From the NCBI GenBank assembly GCA_005768755.1, contig VAFL01000001.1, forward strand, positions 62,001 to 126,000: a stretch of DNA of 64,000 bases. The letters are read 5' to 3'. This stretch comes from Paracoccus denitrificans (GTDB lineage Bacteria; Pseudomonadota; Alphaproteobacteria; Rhodobacterales; Rhodobacteraceae). The notes under the pieces were generated by a model. The model did not search any database and had not been told where the DNA came from. It was given only the letters and a program-made list of their open reading frames with translations. Position 1 is the stretch's first letter, and every line of letters begins with the position of its first letter. The translations under genes and the position numbers were made by a program. Below, piece after piece: positions 47,603 through 56,795 of the stretch.

Positions 47603-48976
47603 ATGGCGATCGACCTCGGGAAATGCATCCGCCCAATGCTGCGTCGTGCGGCACTGGCCACGCTTCTTCTGGGCGTGGCACTGCCGGCGGCAGCCGAAAC
47701 ACTTGGTGATACGATGGTGGCGGCCTATCGCCACTCGGCGCTGCTTGATCAGCAGCGCGCGGTGTTGCGCGCGGCGGATGAGGATGTGGCCACGGCAATG
47801 GCGGCCTTGCGCCCGGTTCTGCAATGGACGCTTGAACATTCGTTCGTCGAATCCGAAGGATTCGAGACGACATCGACCACGGCTGCCCTTACGGCGTCGA
47901 TGACGCTTTACGATTTCGGCAGGTCGCAGGCCGCGATCGATGCGGCAAAGGAAACCGTTCTTGCCACACGCTATGCACTGATCGGGGTCGAGCAGGACAT
48001 CCTTCTGACAGCCGTTCAGGCCTTCATGGAAGTGCGCGAGGCCGCCGAGCAGGTCGAGTTGCAACAGAACTCGGTCCGCGTGCTGGGTCAGGAATTGCAG
48101 GCGGCGGAAGACCGTTTCGAAGTGGGCGAAATCACGGTGACCGACGTGGCGCAGGCAAATGCCCAACTGGCCGCGTCGCGCGCTTCGCTGTCGTCGGCCG
48201 AAGGTGACCTGCAGGTCGCTTACGAGGATTATGCGGCCGCAACGGGTGCGAAGCCACAGGGCCTGAATGCGCCCCCCCCGCTGCCGCAACTGCCCGCATC
48301 GCTGGAAGCTGCGCAGGCATCGGCGCAGAGGAACCACCCGTCGATCCTGCAGGCAAGCCGGCTGGTCGCGGCTGCTGAACTGGGCGTGGCCGCGGCAGTG
48401 GCAGAGCGTAATCCCGAAATTTCCGGTTCGATCGGTGGACAGGCCGACAAGGATGGCGGATCGCAGATGACGCTCGGCGTGCAGATGTCGCAGACGATCT
48501 ATTCGGGTGGCAGGCTGTCGTCGTCGCACCGCAAGGCCATGGCCAGCCGTGACGAAACGCGTGCGACGCTGTTGAATGTTTCGCGTCAGATCAATCAGTC
48601 CGTCGGGATCGCCTGGGCAAATATCGAAGTCGCCGGGGCGCAGATCAGTGCAATCGACGAGCAGATTTCGGCCGCGCAGCAAGCCTATGACGGCGTGCGC
48701 GAGGAAGCGACACTTGGTGCGCGGACCACGCTGGACGTGCTCGATTCGGAACAATCACTTCTCGAGGCGCGGGCCGACAAGATTACTGCAGAGGCCAATC
48801 TGCAGTTAGCACATTATCAACTATTGGCTGCTATGGGTGTGTTGACGGTGAAAGACCTGAAACTGGGAATACCCACATATGACCCATCTGCCTATTACAA
48901 TGCCGTGCGCGACGCGCCCTATACCAGCCGGCAGGGCGAAAATCTGGACCGGGTGCTGCGCGCGCTCAACCGCTAG
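47603..48976 (+). CDS. tolC: TolC family outer-membrane efflux protein
   Basis: A 457-residue exit duct for tripartite pumps and type I secretion. The signal peptide is in MLRRAALATLLLGVALPAAAE. The mature protein has the two OEP repeats with AYRHSALLDQQRAVLRAADE, TASMTLYDFGRSQAAIDAAK and the second-half counterpart QMSQTIYSGGRLSSSHRKAM, and GARTTLDVLDSEQSLLEARA. It probably forms trimers. The ATG at 47603 follows GAGGGGCAGG. No inner-membrane or adaptor genes are next to it, as usual for a shared TolC. Confidence 0.95.
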   Translation: MAIDLGKCIRPMLRRAALATLLLGVALPAAAETLGDTMVAAYRHSALLDQQRAVLRAADEDVATAMAALRPVLQWTLEHSFVESEGFETTSTTAALTASMTLYDFGRSQAAIDAAKETVLATRYALIGVEQDILLTAVQAFMEVREAAEQVELQQNSVRVLGQELQAAEDRFEVGEITVTDVAQANAQLAASRASLSSAEGDLQVAYEDYAAATGAKPQGLNAPPPLPQLPASLEAAQASAQRNHPSILQASRLVAAAELGVAAAVAERNPEISGSIGGQADKDGGSQMTLGVQMSQTIYSGGRLSSSHRKAMASRDETRATLLNVSRQINQSVGIAWANIEVAGAQISAIDEQISAAQQAYDGVREEATLGARTTLDVLDSEQSLLEARADKITAEANLQLAHYQLLAAMGVLTVKDLKLGIPTYDPSAYYNAVRDAPYTSRQGENLDRVLRALNR

Positions 48977-49005
48977 CGTCGGCTACCATGAATGGGGGGG
49001 CGGCC

Positions 49006-49668
49006 ATGAGTGAAGTCAGGGCCGCCCTTTCAAATTCCCCGGAACTCGGCGATGTCCTTGCGTCGATCCGTCGCCTGATCGCGCAGGATGATCAGGTCCC
49101 GGACTTTGCCTCTCTCAATCGCCGGACGGATGGCAACGGTGCGGCGCGCAGCACGCTGCCGTTGGGTCCGCGCTCCGAAATGCTTCGCTCCGTGATCGAG
49201 CGCGAGATGCACGGTATGGCGGTGTCGGATGACCGGCTGCTGCTTGGCCACGACGTCCGCAGCATCCCCGATCAGCCGGAACAGGCCGGGCCTGTCGGCC
49301 CGCTTCTGCCGGACGGCGTCACCGGACAAGGCGCCACGATTACCCCCATTATCCCCCATACGGTCGCCAATGCGCAGACCGAAACAGTTGAACTGGAGAC
49401 CGAGATGGTGCTTGCAGAAATGAATCGCCTGTCCCTGAAAGACGATCCGGCGATGGCGGACCGCAATGATGGCTTCGACCTTTTCGCAGCCGATGCGACG
49501 GAAGACGACGACCAGCTGGCTGGCGGGAATGCGCTGCGTAATCTTGTGCGCGACGTCATCCGGCAGGAACTGCAGGGCGAAATGGGCGAACGGATCAGCC
49601 GCAACCTGCGCCGTGCCGTTCGCCATGAAGTGGCCGCAGCGATTTCCGCCGGTCTTAAGACCGCCTGA
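49006..49668 (+). CDS. DUF2497 / PopZ-like protein
   Basis: A 220-residue acidic protein with a disordered middle. The N-terminal ELGDVLASIRRLIAQDDQV is the short helical motif that DUF2497 proteins and PopZ use for partner binding, and the C-terminal LRNLVRDVIRQELQGEMG and GERISRNLRRAVRHEV form the family's helical end. PopZ organises the cell pole and chromosome anchoring in Caulobacter; relatives in Rhodobacteraceae are diverged. The start at 49006 follows a G-rich site; an ATG at 48988 lacks one. It lies 29 bases after tolC, so it may be co-transcribed. Confidence 0.75.
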   Translation: MSEVRAALSNSPELGDVLASIRRLIAQDDQVPDFASLNRRTDGNGAARSTLPLGPRSEMLRSVIEREMHGMAVSDDRLLLGHDVRSIPDQPEQAGPVGPLLPDGVTGQGATITPIIPHTVANAQTETVELETEMVLAEMNRLSLKDDPAMADRNDGFDLFAADATEDDDQLAGGNALRNLVRDVIRQELQGEMGERISRNLRRAVRHEVAAAISAGLKTA

Positions 49669-49910
49669 CAGGTTTCGCGCCCCGAGCGCCGCGAAGTTGC
49701 AGCCGTCAGGCGCGACGCGTCATCCGGGGCGGGCCATCAGACAACATGTTGACCAGCATCAATGCGGGCGATTTGCTGGCCTGATTATTCGATGCTGCGC
49801 TGAACGGGCGTTGCAGGCCCTGGTGGTGGATTGCAGGGAATATTGGGGGCGTTGGTCTGGCACTGCACATTGCTTTGGCGATGCCGACAGTCCAGACCAA
49901 TGCGCGCGCC

Positions 49911-50867
49911 TTAGAAATAGCCTTCGGGATTGACGCTGTCGTAGCCTTGCCGAACCTCGAAGTGGATCGAACCCGCGCCTCCGGCGGTGCCGATCTGCTG
50001 CCCTGCCTTTACCTGATCGCCCTTCTGGACCGACAACCCGGCCATGCCGGCATAGACAGTCATCAGCTCTCCCTGGTGGCGGATCACCACGATGGGCACC
50101 CCGTCGGTGTCGCGGGTCACGGCGGCGACTGTGCCACCTGCCGCTGCGTTGACCGGCGTTCCTGTCGGTGCCGCAAGGTCGATACCGTCATTGCTGCCCT
50201 TGCTGTAGGCCCGCACGATAGAGCCTGCGACCGGCATCTGGAATTTGCCCGACCCGGACGCCGCTGTCCGCGTCGCGCCCATATCCGGCGTCGCCGGCTT
50301 GGCAACCGGGGTAGATGAGGGCGCTGTCTTTTCATCCGGCAGCGGTTGCGAGGCTGAGGGCGGGGTCGGGGTGGGCGTTCCCTGACCCGGAACCGAGGCA
50401 TCGCTGACGCGCGTGGCCGTGGTCGCCGGGATGGTCAGTTCCTGCCCGACGCGCAACGTCATTGCCGCGTCAAGGCCGTTGGCGGCGGCAAGATCCGTCG
50501 GTGTCACGCCGTATTTGCGCGATATTGACCAACCGGTTTCGCCAGCGACGACACGGTGCTTGCGGGCCGGGGTGGCGGGTGCCGTAGCGGTGCGGGTCGA
50601 TCCGGACTGACTGGCGGACGCGCCGCCACCCGGGACATCCGGTTGTGCGACGCCTTGGCCCGCATAGGGATCAGTCACAACCTGCGTGCCGCCGGATGCG
50701 GCCGGTGTCGCCGCAGCGCCGGCCCGCCCGAAGCCCGGAAAACTGGTTGCGGTCGAAGGGGCGCCAATCGACGCCAGGTCCTGCTGAACCGCCGGCAGCG
50801 ACTGACATCCTGCCAGCACGGCCGACAGCGAAACCGCGGTAATACCCCTGAAAATTCTACTGCTCAT
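49911..50867 (-). CDS. nlpD: NlpD-like lipoprotein with LysM and degenerate LytM domains
   Basis: A 318-residue outer-membrane lipoprotein. The signal MSSRIFRGITAVSLSAVLAG ends in a lipobox (LAGC). A LysM domain is near 100-150 (HRVVAGETGWSISRKYG), then a linker and an M23/LytM domain (GKFQMPVAGSIVRAYSKGSN). In the domain the HxxxD zinc motif is NDGIDLA and the HxH motif IHFEV, so a zinc ligand is missing; it cannot be an active endopeptidase and likely activates amidases, as NlpD/EnvC do. It is the last gene of the surE-pcm-nlpD operon. Confidence 0.92.
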   Translation of the reverse strand: MSSRIFRGITAVSLSAVLAGCQSLPAVQQDLASIGAPSTATSFPGFGRAGAAATPAASGGTQVVTDPYAGQGVAQPDVPGGGASASQSGSTRTATAPATPARKHRVVAGETGWSISRKYGVTPTDLAAANGLDAAMTLRVGQELTIPATTATRVSDASVPGQGTPTPTPPSASQPLPDEKTAPSSTPVAKPATPDMGATRTAASGSGKFQMPVAGSIVRAYSKGSNDGIDLAAPTGTPVNAAAGGTVAAVTRDTDGVPIVVIRHQGELMTVYAGMAGLSVQKGDQVKAGQQIGTAGGAGSIHFEVRQGYDSVNPEGYF

Positions 50868-50922
50868 CCTGCGCCCGTCTTGGTTTCATCACGCAGGAAC
50901 GGCGTTGGTCGTTCGTGGCGGG

Positions 50923-51588
50923 CTAGTTAGGGCCCAGACCTTCGACCAGTGGCACGAAGCGCACCTGCCGCAACTCGTGATATTCAAAGCCTGTATCTGT
51001 CCGGTTGACCCGGATCAATGTCTGCACCGCGTCGGACTGCCCGACCGGCACCACCATGATACCGCCGATTTTCAGCTGCGCCAAGAGCGGGCCGGGCGGA
51101 TCTTCCGCGGCGGCGGTGACGATTATGCGATCAAACGGTGCCTGTTCGGGCAGGCCGAAGCTGCCATCGGCGAGCCGGACGGTGATATTGGAAAGCCGCA
51201 ATCTGTCGAACAGGGCCGACGCCTCGGTGACCAGCCGGCGGTGACGCTCGACCGAATAGACACGCCGGCACAGACCCGACAACACGGCCGCCTGATAGCC
51301 GGAGCCTGTCCCGATTTCCAGCACGGTGTCGCGCGGGCCGGGGTTCAGCGCCTGCGTCATCAGGCCCACGACCGAGGGCTGGCTGATGGTCTGCCCGCAT
51401 TGGATGGGCAGGGGGGTGTCTTCATAGGCGCGGTCCTCGAAATGACCGCGAACGAATTCGCCCCGATCAATCCGCTCCATCGCGCTTAGCACGCGCGGAT
51501 CGGTCACCCCATGCGCGCGCAGGTGAAACAGAAAGCGCATCTTGCGCTCTGCAAGGGAATTGGCGTCGTCATCGCCGCCACCGTTCAT
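50923..51588 (-). CDS. pcm: Protein-L-isoaspartate O-methyltransferase
   Basis: Repair enzyme for isoaspartyl residues in damaged proteins, 221 residues. Canonical motifs are present: LPIQCGQTISQPSVVGLMTQ, VLEIGTGSGYQAAVL for SAM binding, and FDRIIVTAAAEDPPGPLL. It overlaps surE by four bases and precedes nlpD, the classical surE-pcm-nlpD stress operon (rpoS is absent in this group). The paralogue at 46935 lacks the QTISQP motif. Confidence 0.96.
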   Translation of the reverse strand: MNGGGDDDANSLAERKMRFLFHLRAHGVTDPRVLSAMERIDRGEFVRGHFEDRAYEDTPLPIQCGQTISQPSVVGLMTQALNPGPRDTVLEIGTGSGYQAAVLSGLCRRVYSVERHRRLVTEASALFDRLRLSNITVRLADGSFGLPEQAPFDRIIVTAAAEDPPGPLLAQLKIGGIMVVPVGQSDAVQTLIRVNRTDTGFEYHELRQVRFVPLVEGLGPN

Positions 51589-52376
51589 CCCTCCATCGCC
51601 TCCCTCAGCGCGTCAAGAGAAGGGTGGCACGTCAGGTCCGCCCGCATCGGCGTGACCGAGATGAACCCATCCAGATTTGCCATGACATCGCTGCCGGCTG
51701 TTGCGGGCCCGTCTTGGGGGGCGCCGCGAACCCACAGAAACCTGCGGCCATTCGGGGCGACGAAAGGTTCCATCGCAAATCGCGCATCAATGCGCTTGCC
51801 TTGCGGGGCGACGCGGATGCCCTTGCTTTCAGCCGCAGGCAGCGGCGGGAAATTCACGTTGTAGAACAGGCGAAAGTCGGATCCCGTGCTCCAGTCGGCG
51901 CGATCCAGAAGGCGGCGGACGACCGATGCGCCATGCACGCGCGCGCATTCGAACGGATCGTCCAGCCCCGCCAGTTCGGGGCCGAAATATTGCGACAGGG
52001 CGATCGCGGGAATATCCTGCAAGGCTGCTTCCATCGCGCCACCGACCGTGCCCGAATAGACGACGTTTTCGCCGGAATTATTGCCCCGATTGACACCGGA
52101 AATCACCAGATCCGGCAGTGCATCCGCCATGATGTCGTGGACGGCCGCCAGCACGCAATCGGCAGGGCTGCCTTCGGCGGCATAGCGTTGCGAGGCCAGT
52201 CGGGCCACCATCGTCGGATGCGCGTAGGAAATGCAATGCCCGACGCCAGATTGCTCGAATGCGGGGGCGACGACCCACACCTCGCCGTTCGGGCCGGCCA
52301 GTTCGGCCGCGATAGCTTCCGCGACCTTCAGGCCGGGCGCATTGATGCCGTCGTCATTGGTAATGAGAATTCGCAT
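51585..52376 (-). CDS. surE: 5'-nucleotidase SurE
   Basis: Metal-dependent nucleoside monophosphate phosphatase, 263 residues. MRILITNDDGINAPG supplies the two metal-binding aspartates, and LVISGVNRGNNSGENVVYSG with the asparagine and serine ligands follows; VAPAFEQSGVGHCISYA is also conserved. It is a stationary-phase survival enzyme that starts the surE-pcm-nlpD operon, overlapping pcm by four bases. Confidence 0.97.
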   Translation of the reverse strand: MRILITNDDGINAPGLKVAEAIAAELAGPNGEVWVVAPAFEQSGVGHCISYAHPTMVARLASQRYAAEGSPADCVLAAVHDIMADALPDLVISGVNRGNNSGENVVYSGTVGGAMEAALQDIPAIALSQYFGPELAGLDDPFECARVHGASVVRRLLDRADWSTGSDFRLFYNVNFPPLPAAESKGIRVAPQGKRIDARFAMEPFVAPNGRRFLWVRGAPQDGPATAGSDVMANLDGFISVTPMRADLTCHPSLDALREAMEG

Positions 52377-52508
52377 TTTTCACCCGTTGCTCAACCTCAT
52401 GATTAGCCCCGGGCAGGAAGCGCGGCAACCGTCCAATTCAGCGGAAATGCACCTTTGACCTTGGTTGCCTGCGGGTCTAGATGGACAGAGCAGAGCAGGT
52501 GCGCGTTC

Positions 52509-53420
52509 ATGCAGATTTACCTTCCCATCGCCGAGGTGGCGGTGAACGCCTTCACGTTGATCGGTCTTGGCGGCATTGTCGGACTGATGAGCGGGATGTT
52601 CGGGGTGGGCGGTGGCTTCCTGATCACGCCGCTTCTGTTCTTCATCGGCATCCCGCCCGCGATTGCAGTGGCGACCGGCGCCAACCAGGTGGTCGCATCC
52701 TCTGTCTCGGGCGTGCTGGGGCACGTGAAGCGCCGCTCGGTCGATTTCCGCATGGGCACGGTGCTGCTGATCGGGGGGCTTGTCGGGTCCGCGCTTGGGG
52801 TGTTGGTTTTCAATCTGCTGACACGGCTGGGCCAGGTCGAGTTGGTGGTCCAGATATTCTACGTCCTGATGCTTGGCGTCGTCGGCTCCATGATGCTGAT
52901 CGAAAGCCTCCGCGCATTGCGGCGGACACGGTCGGGCAGACGCACGGCCAGACGTCACCACGGCTGGATACATTCGCTGCCCTTCAAGATGAAATTCCGG
53001 GCATCGGGCCTGTATCTGAGCGTGATCCCGCCTTTGGTCGTCGGGCTTCTGGTCGGGGTGCTTTCGGCGATGATGGGGGTCGGCGGCGGCTTCATCATGG
53101 TTCCGGCGATGATCTATCTGCTGGGCATGCCGACCAAGGTGGTGATCGGAACTTCGCTGTTTCAGATCACGTTTGTCACGGCTTTCACGACGCTGATGCA
53201 TGCGGTCAGCTATAATACGGTCGATGTGATGCTGGCGCTTCTGCTGATTGTCGGCGGCGTGATCGGCGCACAGCTTGGCACGCAATTCGGTGCCAGGCTG
53301 CGGGCCGAGCAGTTGCGCATCCTTCTGGCGCTGGTTGTGCTGGCGGTCTGCGCGAAGCTGGCAATGGATCTGTTCCTGCGTCCCGATTACCTTTATTCGC
53401 TGACGCCCGGGATCGTATGA
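52509..53420 (+). CDS. TauE/SafE family permease paired with TIGR02186 gene
   Basis: A 303-residue inner-membrane protein with about eight transmembrane helices. LGGIVGLMSGMFGVGGGFLI is the Gly-rich signature, repeated in the second half as VGVLSAMMGVGGGFIMVPAM, and TGANQVVASSVSGVLGHVKR is typical of this subgroup. It overlaps the next gene by four bases. This pair (TauE/SafE plus TIGR02186) is common in alphaproteobacteria and is thought to form one transport or export unit. It differs from the other TauE/SafE gene at 4051. Confidence 0.93.
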   Translation: MQIYLPIAEVAVNAFTLIGLGGIVGLMSGMFGVGGGFLITPLLFFIGIPPAIAVATGANQVVASSVSGVLGHVKRRSVDFRMGTVLLIGGLVGSALGVLVFNLLTRLGQVELVVQIFYVLMLGVVGSMMLIESLRALRRTRSGRRTARRHHGWIHSLPFKMKFRASGLYLSVIPPLVVGLLVGVLSAMMGVGGGFIMVPAMIYLLGMPTKVVIGTSLFQITFVTAFTTLMHAVSYNTVDVMLALLLIVGGVIGAQLGTQFGARLRAEQLRILLALVVLAVCAKLAMDLFLRPDYLYSLTPGIV

Positions 53421-54289
53421 TGAAGCTGATCCTTGCCTGCTGTCTGATTGCCTTGCCCGTGGCGGCGCAGGTGCCAGAGGAAGCCGTCACCGGCAGCAGC
53501 GAAATCATGTCCTTCCCCTCGCCCGAGGCCCCGCGCGGCGAAGCCCTGGTGCCACCGACCGGCGACACGCCAGAACCGCCGGAAAGCGTAGTGGCGGGCC
53601 TTTCATCGCATGAGGTTGCGATCACGACCAATTTCGACGGGTCAGAGATTACCATCTACGGGGCAATCAAGCGGCAGACACCGATCCCGACGGACAGTCG
53701 GCTGGAAGTTGCAGTCACCATAGAAGGGCCGCCGCGCAGCGTCACCATCCGGCGCAAATCAAGGCGCTTCGGCATCTGGGTCAATACTGACAGCGTCGTC
53801 GTGGGCTCTGCCCCAAGTTTCTATGCCGTGACAACGACCAACCCGTTGGACGCAATTATCTTGCCAGAGGAAGACGCACGTTACCGAATCTCGGTGCCGA
53901 CGGTCATGCGGTCATTCGCGCGTCCGGTTGCGGTTGAAGATCCGGCGGAATTCACCGGTGCGATGATGGCGATCCGCATCGCGAATGGCACCTACAGGGT
54001 CGATGTCGGTGGCGTCCGGCTGGAAGATGACACGCTGTTTCGCGCCGATATCAGGATGCCTGCCAATCTTGTCGAAGGCGCCTACAAGGCGCGCATTTTT
54101 CTGCTGCGCGAAGGGCGGGTTATCGACAGCTATTCAACGCCTATCGAGGTCCAGAAAGTCGGGCTTGAGCGGTGGCTGTATCGGTTGGCCTTCGATCACC
54201 CCTTCCGCTACGGCGTCATGTCGCTGTTGATCGCGGCTTTTGCAGGCTGGGGCGCGAATGCGGCGTTCCGTGCGCTGCAACGTAAATAG
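53417..54289 (+). CDS. TIGR02186 family exported membrane-anchored protein
   Basis: A 290-residue protein with a signal peptide (MKLILACCLIALPVAAQVPE), a large beta-rich periplasmic part and one C-terminal membrane anchor (FRYGVMSLLIAAFAGWGANA). The family signatures are EVAITTNFDGSEITIYGAIK, RKSRRFGIWVNTDSVVVGSA and FRADIRMPANLVEGAYKARI. Function is unknown; the strict pairing with a TauE/SafE permease suggests a periplasmic partner of that transporter. It is followed 20 bases later by an ABC exporter gene. Confidence 0.9.
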   Translation: MMKLILACCLIALPVAAQVPEEAVTGSSEIMSFPSPEAPRGEALVPPTGDTPEPPESVVAGLSSHEVAITTNFDGSEITIYGAIKRQTPIPTDSRLEVAVTIEGPPRSVTIRRKSRRFGIWVNTDSVVVGSAPSFYAVTTTNPLDAIILPEEDARYRISVPTVMRSFARPVAVEDPAEFTGAMMAIRIANGTYRVDVGGVRLEDDTLFRADIRMPANLVEGAYKARIFLLREGRVIDSYSTPIEVQKVGLERWLYRLAFDHPFRYGVMSLLIAAFAGWGANAAFRALQRK

Positions 54290-54309
54290 CGTGGCTTGCG
54301 GGTCGCCGC

Positions 54310-56070
54310 ATGGACAGGCTACATCGCAACATGGCTGAATCGTCCAGAAGCAATCTTTTCAAGCGCGTATGGCGGGATTACCTGCGCCAGTACTGGCCGC
54401 GCATGTCGGTCGCGCTGTTCTTCATGATTGTCGAAGGATCCACCCTGGCCGTGCTCAGCTGGATGCTGAAGCCGCTGTTTGACCGGGTGTTCGTGGGCGG
54501 TGACAGCGATGCGATGTGGTGGGTCGGCGGCACGATCTTTTCACTGTTCCTGATCCGGGCCATCACCTCGATCGTCAACCGCAGTCTTCTGGTCTCTGTC
54601 CAGCAACGGGTGGCGACGAAAATGCAGGTTGATCTGCTGTCCCATATCATGCGGCTGGACATGAGCTTTTATCAGCAGAACCCGCCCGGCGCGCTGATTG
54701 AACGGATTCAGGGCGATACGAAGGCTGTCCAGAATATCTGGCAGGTCTTCATCACCGGGGCGGGGCGCGATGTCGTGGCGCTGATCTCGTTGTTTGCGGT
54801 GGCGCTGAAGATCGACCCGGAATGGACCGCCGCCGCGCTGATCGGCGCGCCGCTGCTGATCCTGCCCACGGTCTTCGTGCAGCGTTACGTGCGTCGCAAG
54901 ACACGCAGCGCCCGACAGAACGCCTCGGATCGTGCCACGCGCATCGACGAGGTGCTTCACGGCATCGGCACCGTACGTCTGAACAGGATCGAGGATCACC
55001 AGACCTCGCGGTTCAAGGCCATTGTCGAACGTATCCGGCGGGCCGAGGTGAAAATCGCGGCAACCGGCGCGGTGGTGCCCGCCATGATCGATATCGTGAC
55101 CGGGCTGGGTTTTGTGGGCGTGCTTGCGCTTGGCGGCGCAGAGGTGACGCGGGGCGAGCGGACGGTCGGCGATTTCATGGCCTTTTTCACCGCGCTTTCG
55201 CTTGCCTTCCAGCCGCTGCGCCGGCTGGGCGGGCTGGCGGGGTCCTGGCAGATTGCGGCCGCGAGCCTGGAACGGATCTATCAGGTTCTGGATACGCAAC
55301 CCTCCATTCAGTCCGGAACCCGGACCGAGCCGCCGCCCGACACGCGGATCGTGTTCGACGACGTGACGCTGAGCTATGGCAAGACCCCGGTGCTGCGCGG
55401 CCTCAGCTTCGTGGCAGAGGCGGGGCAGACCACGGCACTTGTCGGGCCATCGGGTGCCGGCAAGACCACGATATTCAATCTGCTGACAAGGATGAGCGAT
55501 CCTGACGACGGCAAGATCACGTTGGGTGGCGTGGCGTTGGCGGACTATGACCTGGCGGTCCTGCGCGACGAATTTTCGGTCGTGTCCCAGGAACCGGCGC
55601 TGTTTGACGAAACGATCCGCGAGAACATCACCCTTGGTCGTGATGTGGATGATACGGCGCTGGCGCAGGCCACCGACGCGGCCCATGTCGCCGAATTCAT
55701 CACTGCCTTTCCGGATGGTATCGACAGTCCCGCAGGAACCCGCGGATCGGCCCTGTCCGGGGGGCAGCGGCAGCGCGTGGCCATCGCGCGGGCGGTGTTG
55801 CGCAACGCGCCGATCCTGCTGCTTGATGAGGCGACCTCGGCACTCGATGCGGCATCCGAGCGTCTGGTGCAGCAGGCTTTGGACGATCTGTCGAAGGACC
55901 GGACAACGCTTGTCATTGCGCACCGGCTGTCGACAATCCGCAACGCCGACAAGATCGTCGTTCTGGACGCCGGAAGGGTTGTCGAAGAGGGCGATCATGA
56001 CCAGCTTATGGCGAAAGGCGGGCCCTATGCAGCGCTCGTCCGGTTGCAATTCGGGGATATGACATCATGA
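54310..56070 (+). CDS. MsbA-like ABC exporter
   Basis: A 586-residue half-transporter with six transmembrane helices and a C-terminal ATPase. The Walker A is VGPSGAGKTTIFNLL, the signature LSGGQRQRVAIARA, the Walker B ILLLDEATSALD, and the switch histidine lies in VIAHRLSTIRNADK. The first part (MSVALFFMIVEGSTLAVLSW, FYQQNPPGALIERIQGDTKA) resembles lipid exporters of the MsbA/LapB type. A second ATG at 54331 is possible. It probably flips a lipid or LPS intermediate, as dimer, in the inner membrane. It overlaps ygfZ by four bases. Confidence 0.93.
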   Translation: MDRLHRNMAESSRSNLFKRVWRDYLRQYWPRMSVALFFMIVEGSTLAVLSWMLKPLFDRVFVGGDSDAMWWVGGTIFSLFLIRAITSIVNRSLLVSVQQRVATKMQVDLLSHIMRLDMSFYQQNPPGALIERIQGDTKAVQNIWQVFITGAGRDVVALISLFAVALKIDPEWTAAALIGAPLLILPTVFVQRYVRRKTRSARQNASDRATRIDEVLHGIGTVRLNRIEDHQTSRFKAIVERIRRAEVKIAATGAVVPAMIDIVTGLGFVGVLALGGAEVTRGERTVGDFMAFFTALSLAFQPLRRLGGLAGSWQIAAASLERIYQVLDTQPSIQSGTRTEPPPDTRIVFDDVTLSYGKTPVLRGLSFVAEAGQTTALVGPSGAGKTTIFNLLTRMSDPDDGKITLGGVALADYDLAVLRDEFSVVSQEPALFDETIRENITLGRDVDDTALAQATDAAHVAEFITAFPDGIDSPAGTRGSALSGGQRQRVAIARAVLRNAPILLLDEATSALDAASERLVQQALDDLSKDRTTLVIAHRLSTIRNADKIVVLDAGRVVEEGDHDQLMAKGGPYAALVRLQFGDMTS

Positions 56071-56795
56071 GCGATCGTCGCCTTTTGCGCGTATCGGGAC
56101 CGGACAGGGTCGATTTTCTGCAAGGCCTGGTCACAAATGACGTCAGGCGCGCGCCCGTCTATGCCGCGCTGCTGACCCCGCAAGGCAAGTATCTTTCGGA
56201 TTTCTTCATCATTCCCGATGGAGAGGACGCATTGTTGCTGGATGTGGGGGCCGAGCAGGCGGATGACCTGCTGCGTCGGCTGTCGATGTACAAGCTGCGT
56301 GCAAAGGTCGAGATCGCAGAGGACCCGCGCAAGGTCACGCGCGGTGCCGGGCCTGCCCCCGACGGCGCCATCGCCGATCCGCGTGATCCGGCGCTGGGTT
56401 GGCGCAGCTATGGCGTGCTGCCCGGTGATGGCACCGACTGGGATGCGCAGCGCGTCGCGATGCTGGTCCCGGAGGCTGGCGCGGAACTGATCCCGAATGA
56501 CAGCTATATCCTTGAAATGGGGTTCGAGCGTCTGCACGGCGTGGATTTCCGCAAGGGTTGCTTTGTCGGTCAGGAGGTCACGGCCCGCATGAAGCACAAG
56601 ACCGAACTGAAGAAGGGCCTGCGGCGCGTCAGTCTGGAAGGCCCGGTCCCCCCCGGCACGCCGATTCTGACCGCCGACGGACGCGAGGCGGGCACCATCC
56701 ATACCCAGTCAGACGGTCGTGGCATTGCCTATCTGCGCTTCGACCGGGTGGGCGACGGCATGACGGCCGGGGGTGTGCCCGTCCGCGCGGAATGA
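56067..56795 (+). CDS. ygfZ: Folate-binding YgfZ/GcvT-like protein
   Basis: A 242-residue folate-dependent protein that assists iron-sulfur enzyme maturation or repair. The diagnostic KGCFVGQEVTARMKHKTELK is present, with FLQGLVTNDVR and LLTPQGKYLSDFFI in the N-terminal domain. It overlaps both neighbours (four bases each), so it is translated as part of the run from the ABC exporter to dinB. Confidence 0.93.
   Translation: MSDRRLLRVSGPDRVDFLQGLVTNDVRRAPVYAALLTPQGKYLSDFFIIPDGEDALLLDVGAEQADDLLRRLSMYKLRAKVEIAEDPRKVTRGAGPAPDGAIADPRDPALGWRSYGVLPGDGTDWDAQRVAMLVPEAGAELIPNDSYILEMGFERLHGVDFRKGCFVGQEVTARMKHKTELKKGLRRVSLEGPVPPGTPILTADGREAGTIHTQSDGRGIAYLRFDRVGDGMTAGGVPVRAE

Noticed and set aside
49669..49910. 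242-base gap between the DUF2497 gene and nlpD
   Set aside because: Checked for small genes, tRNA and hairpins; nothing convincing was found.
54541..56049. Minus-strand frame of about 500 codons across the ABC exporter gene
   Set aside because: Antisense to a gene with all ABC motifs; composition is that of a shadow frame.
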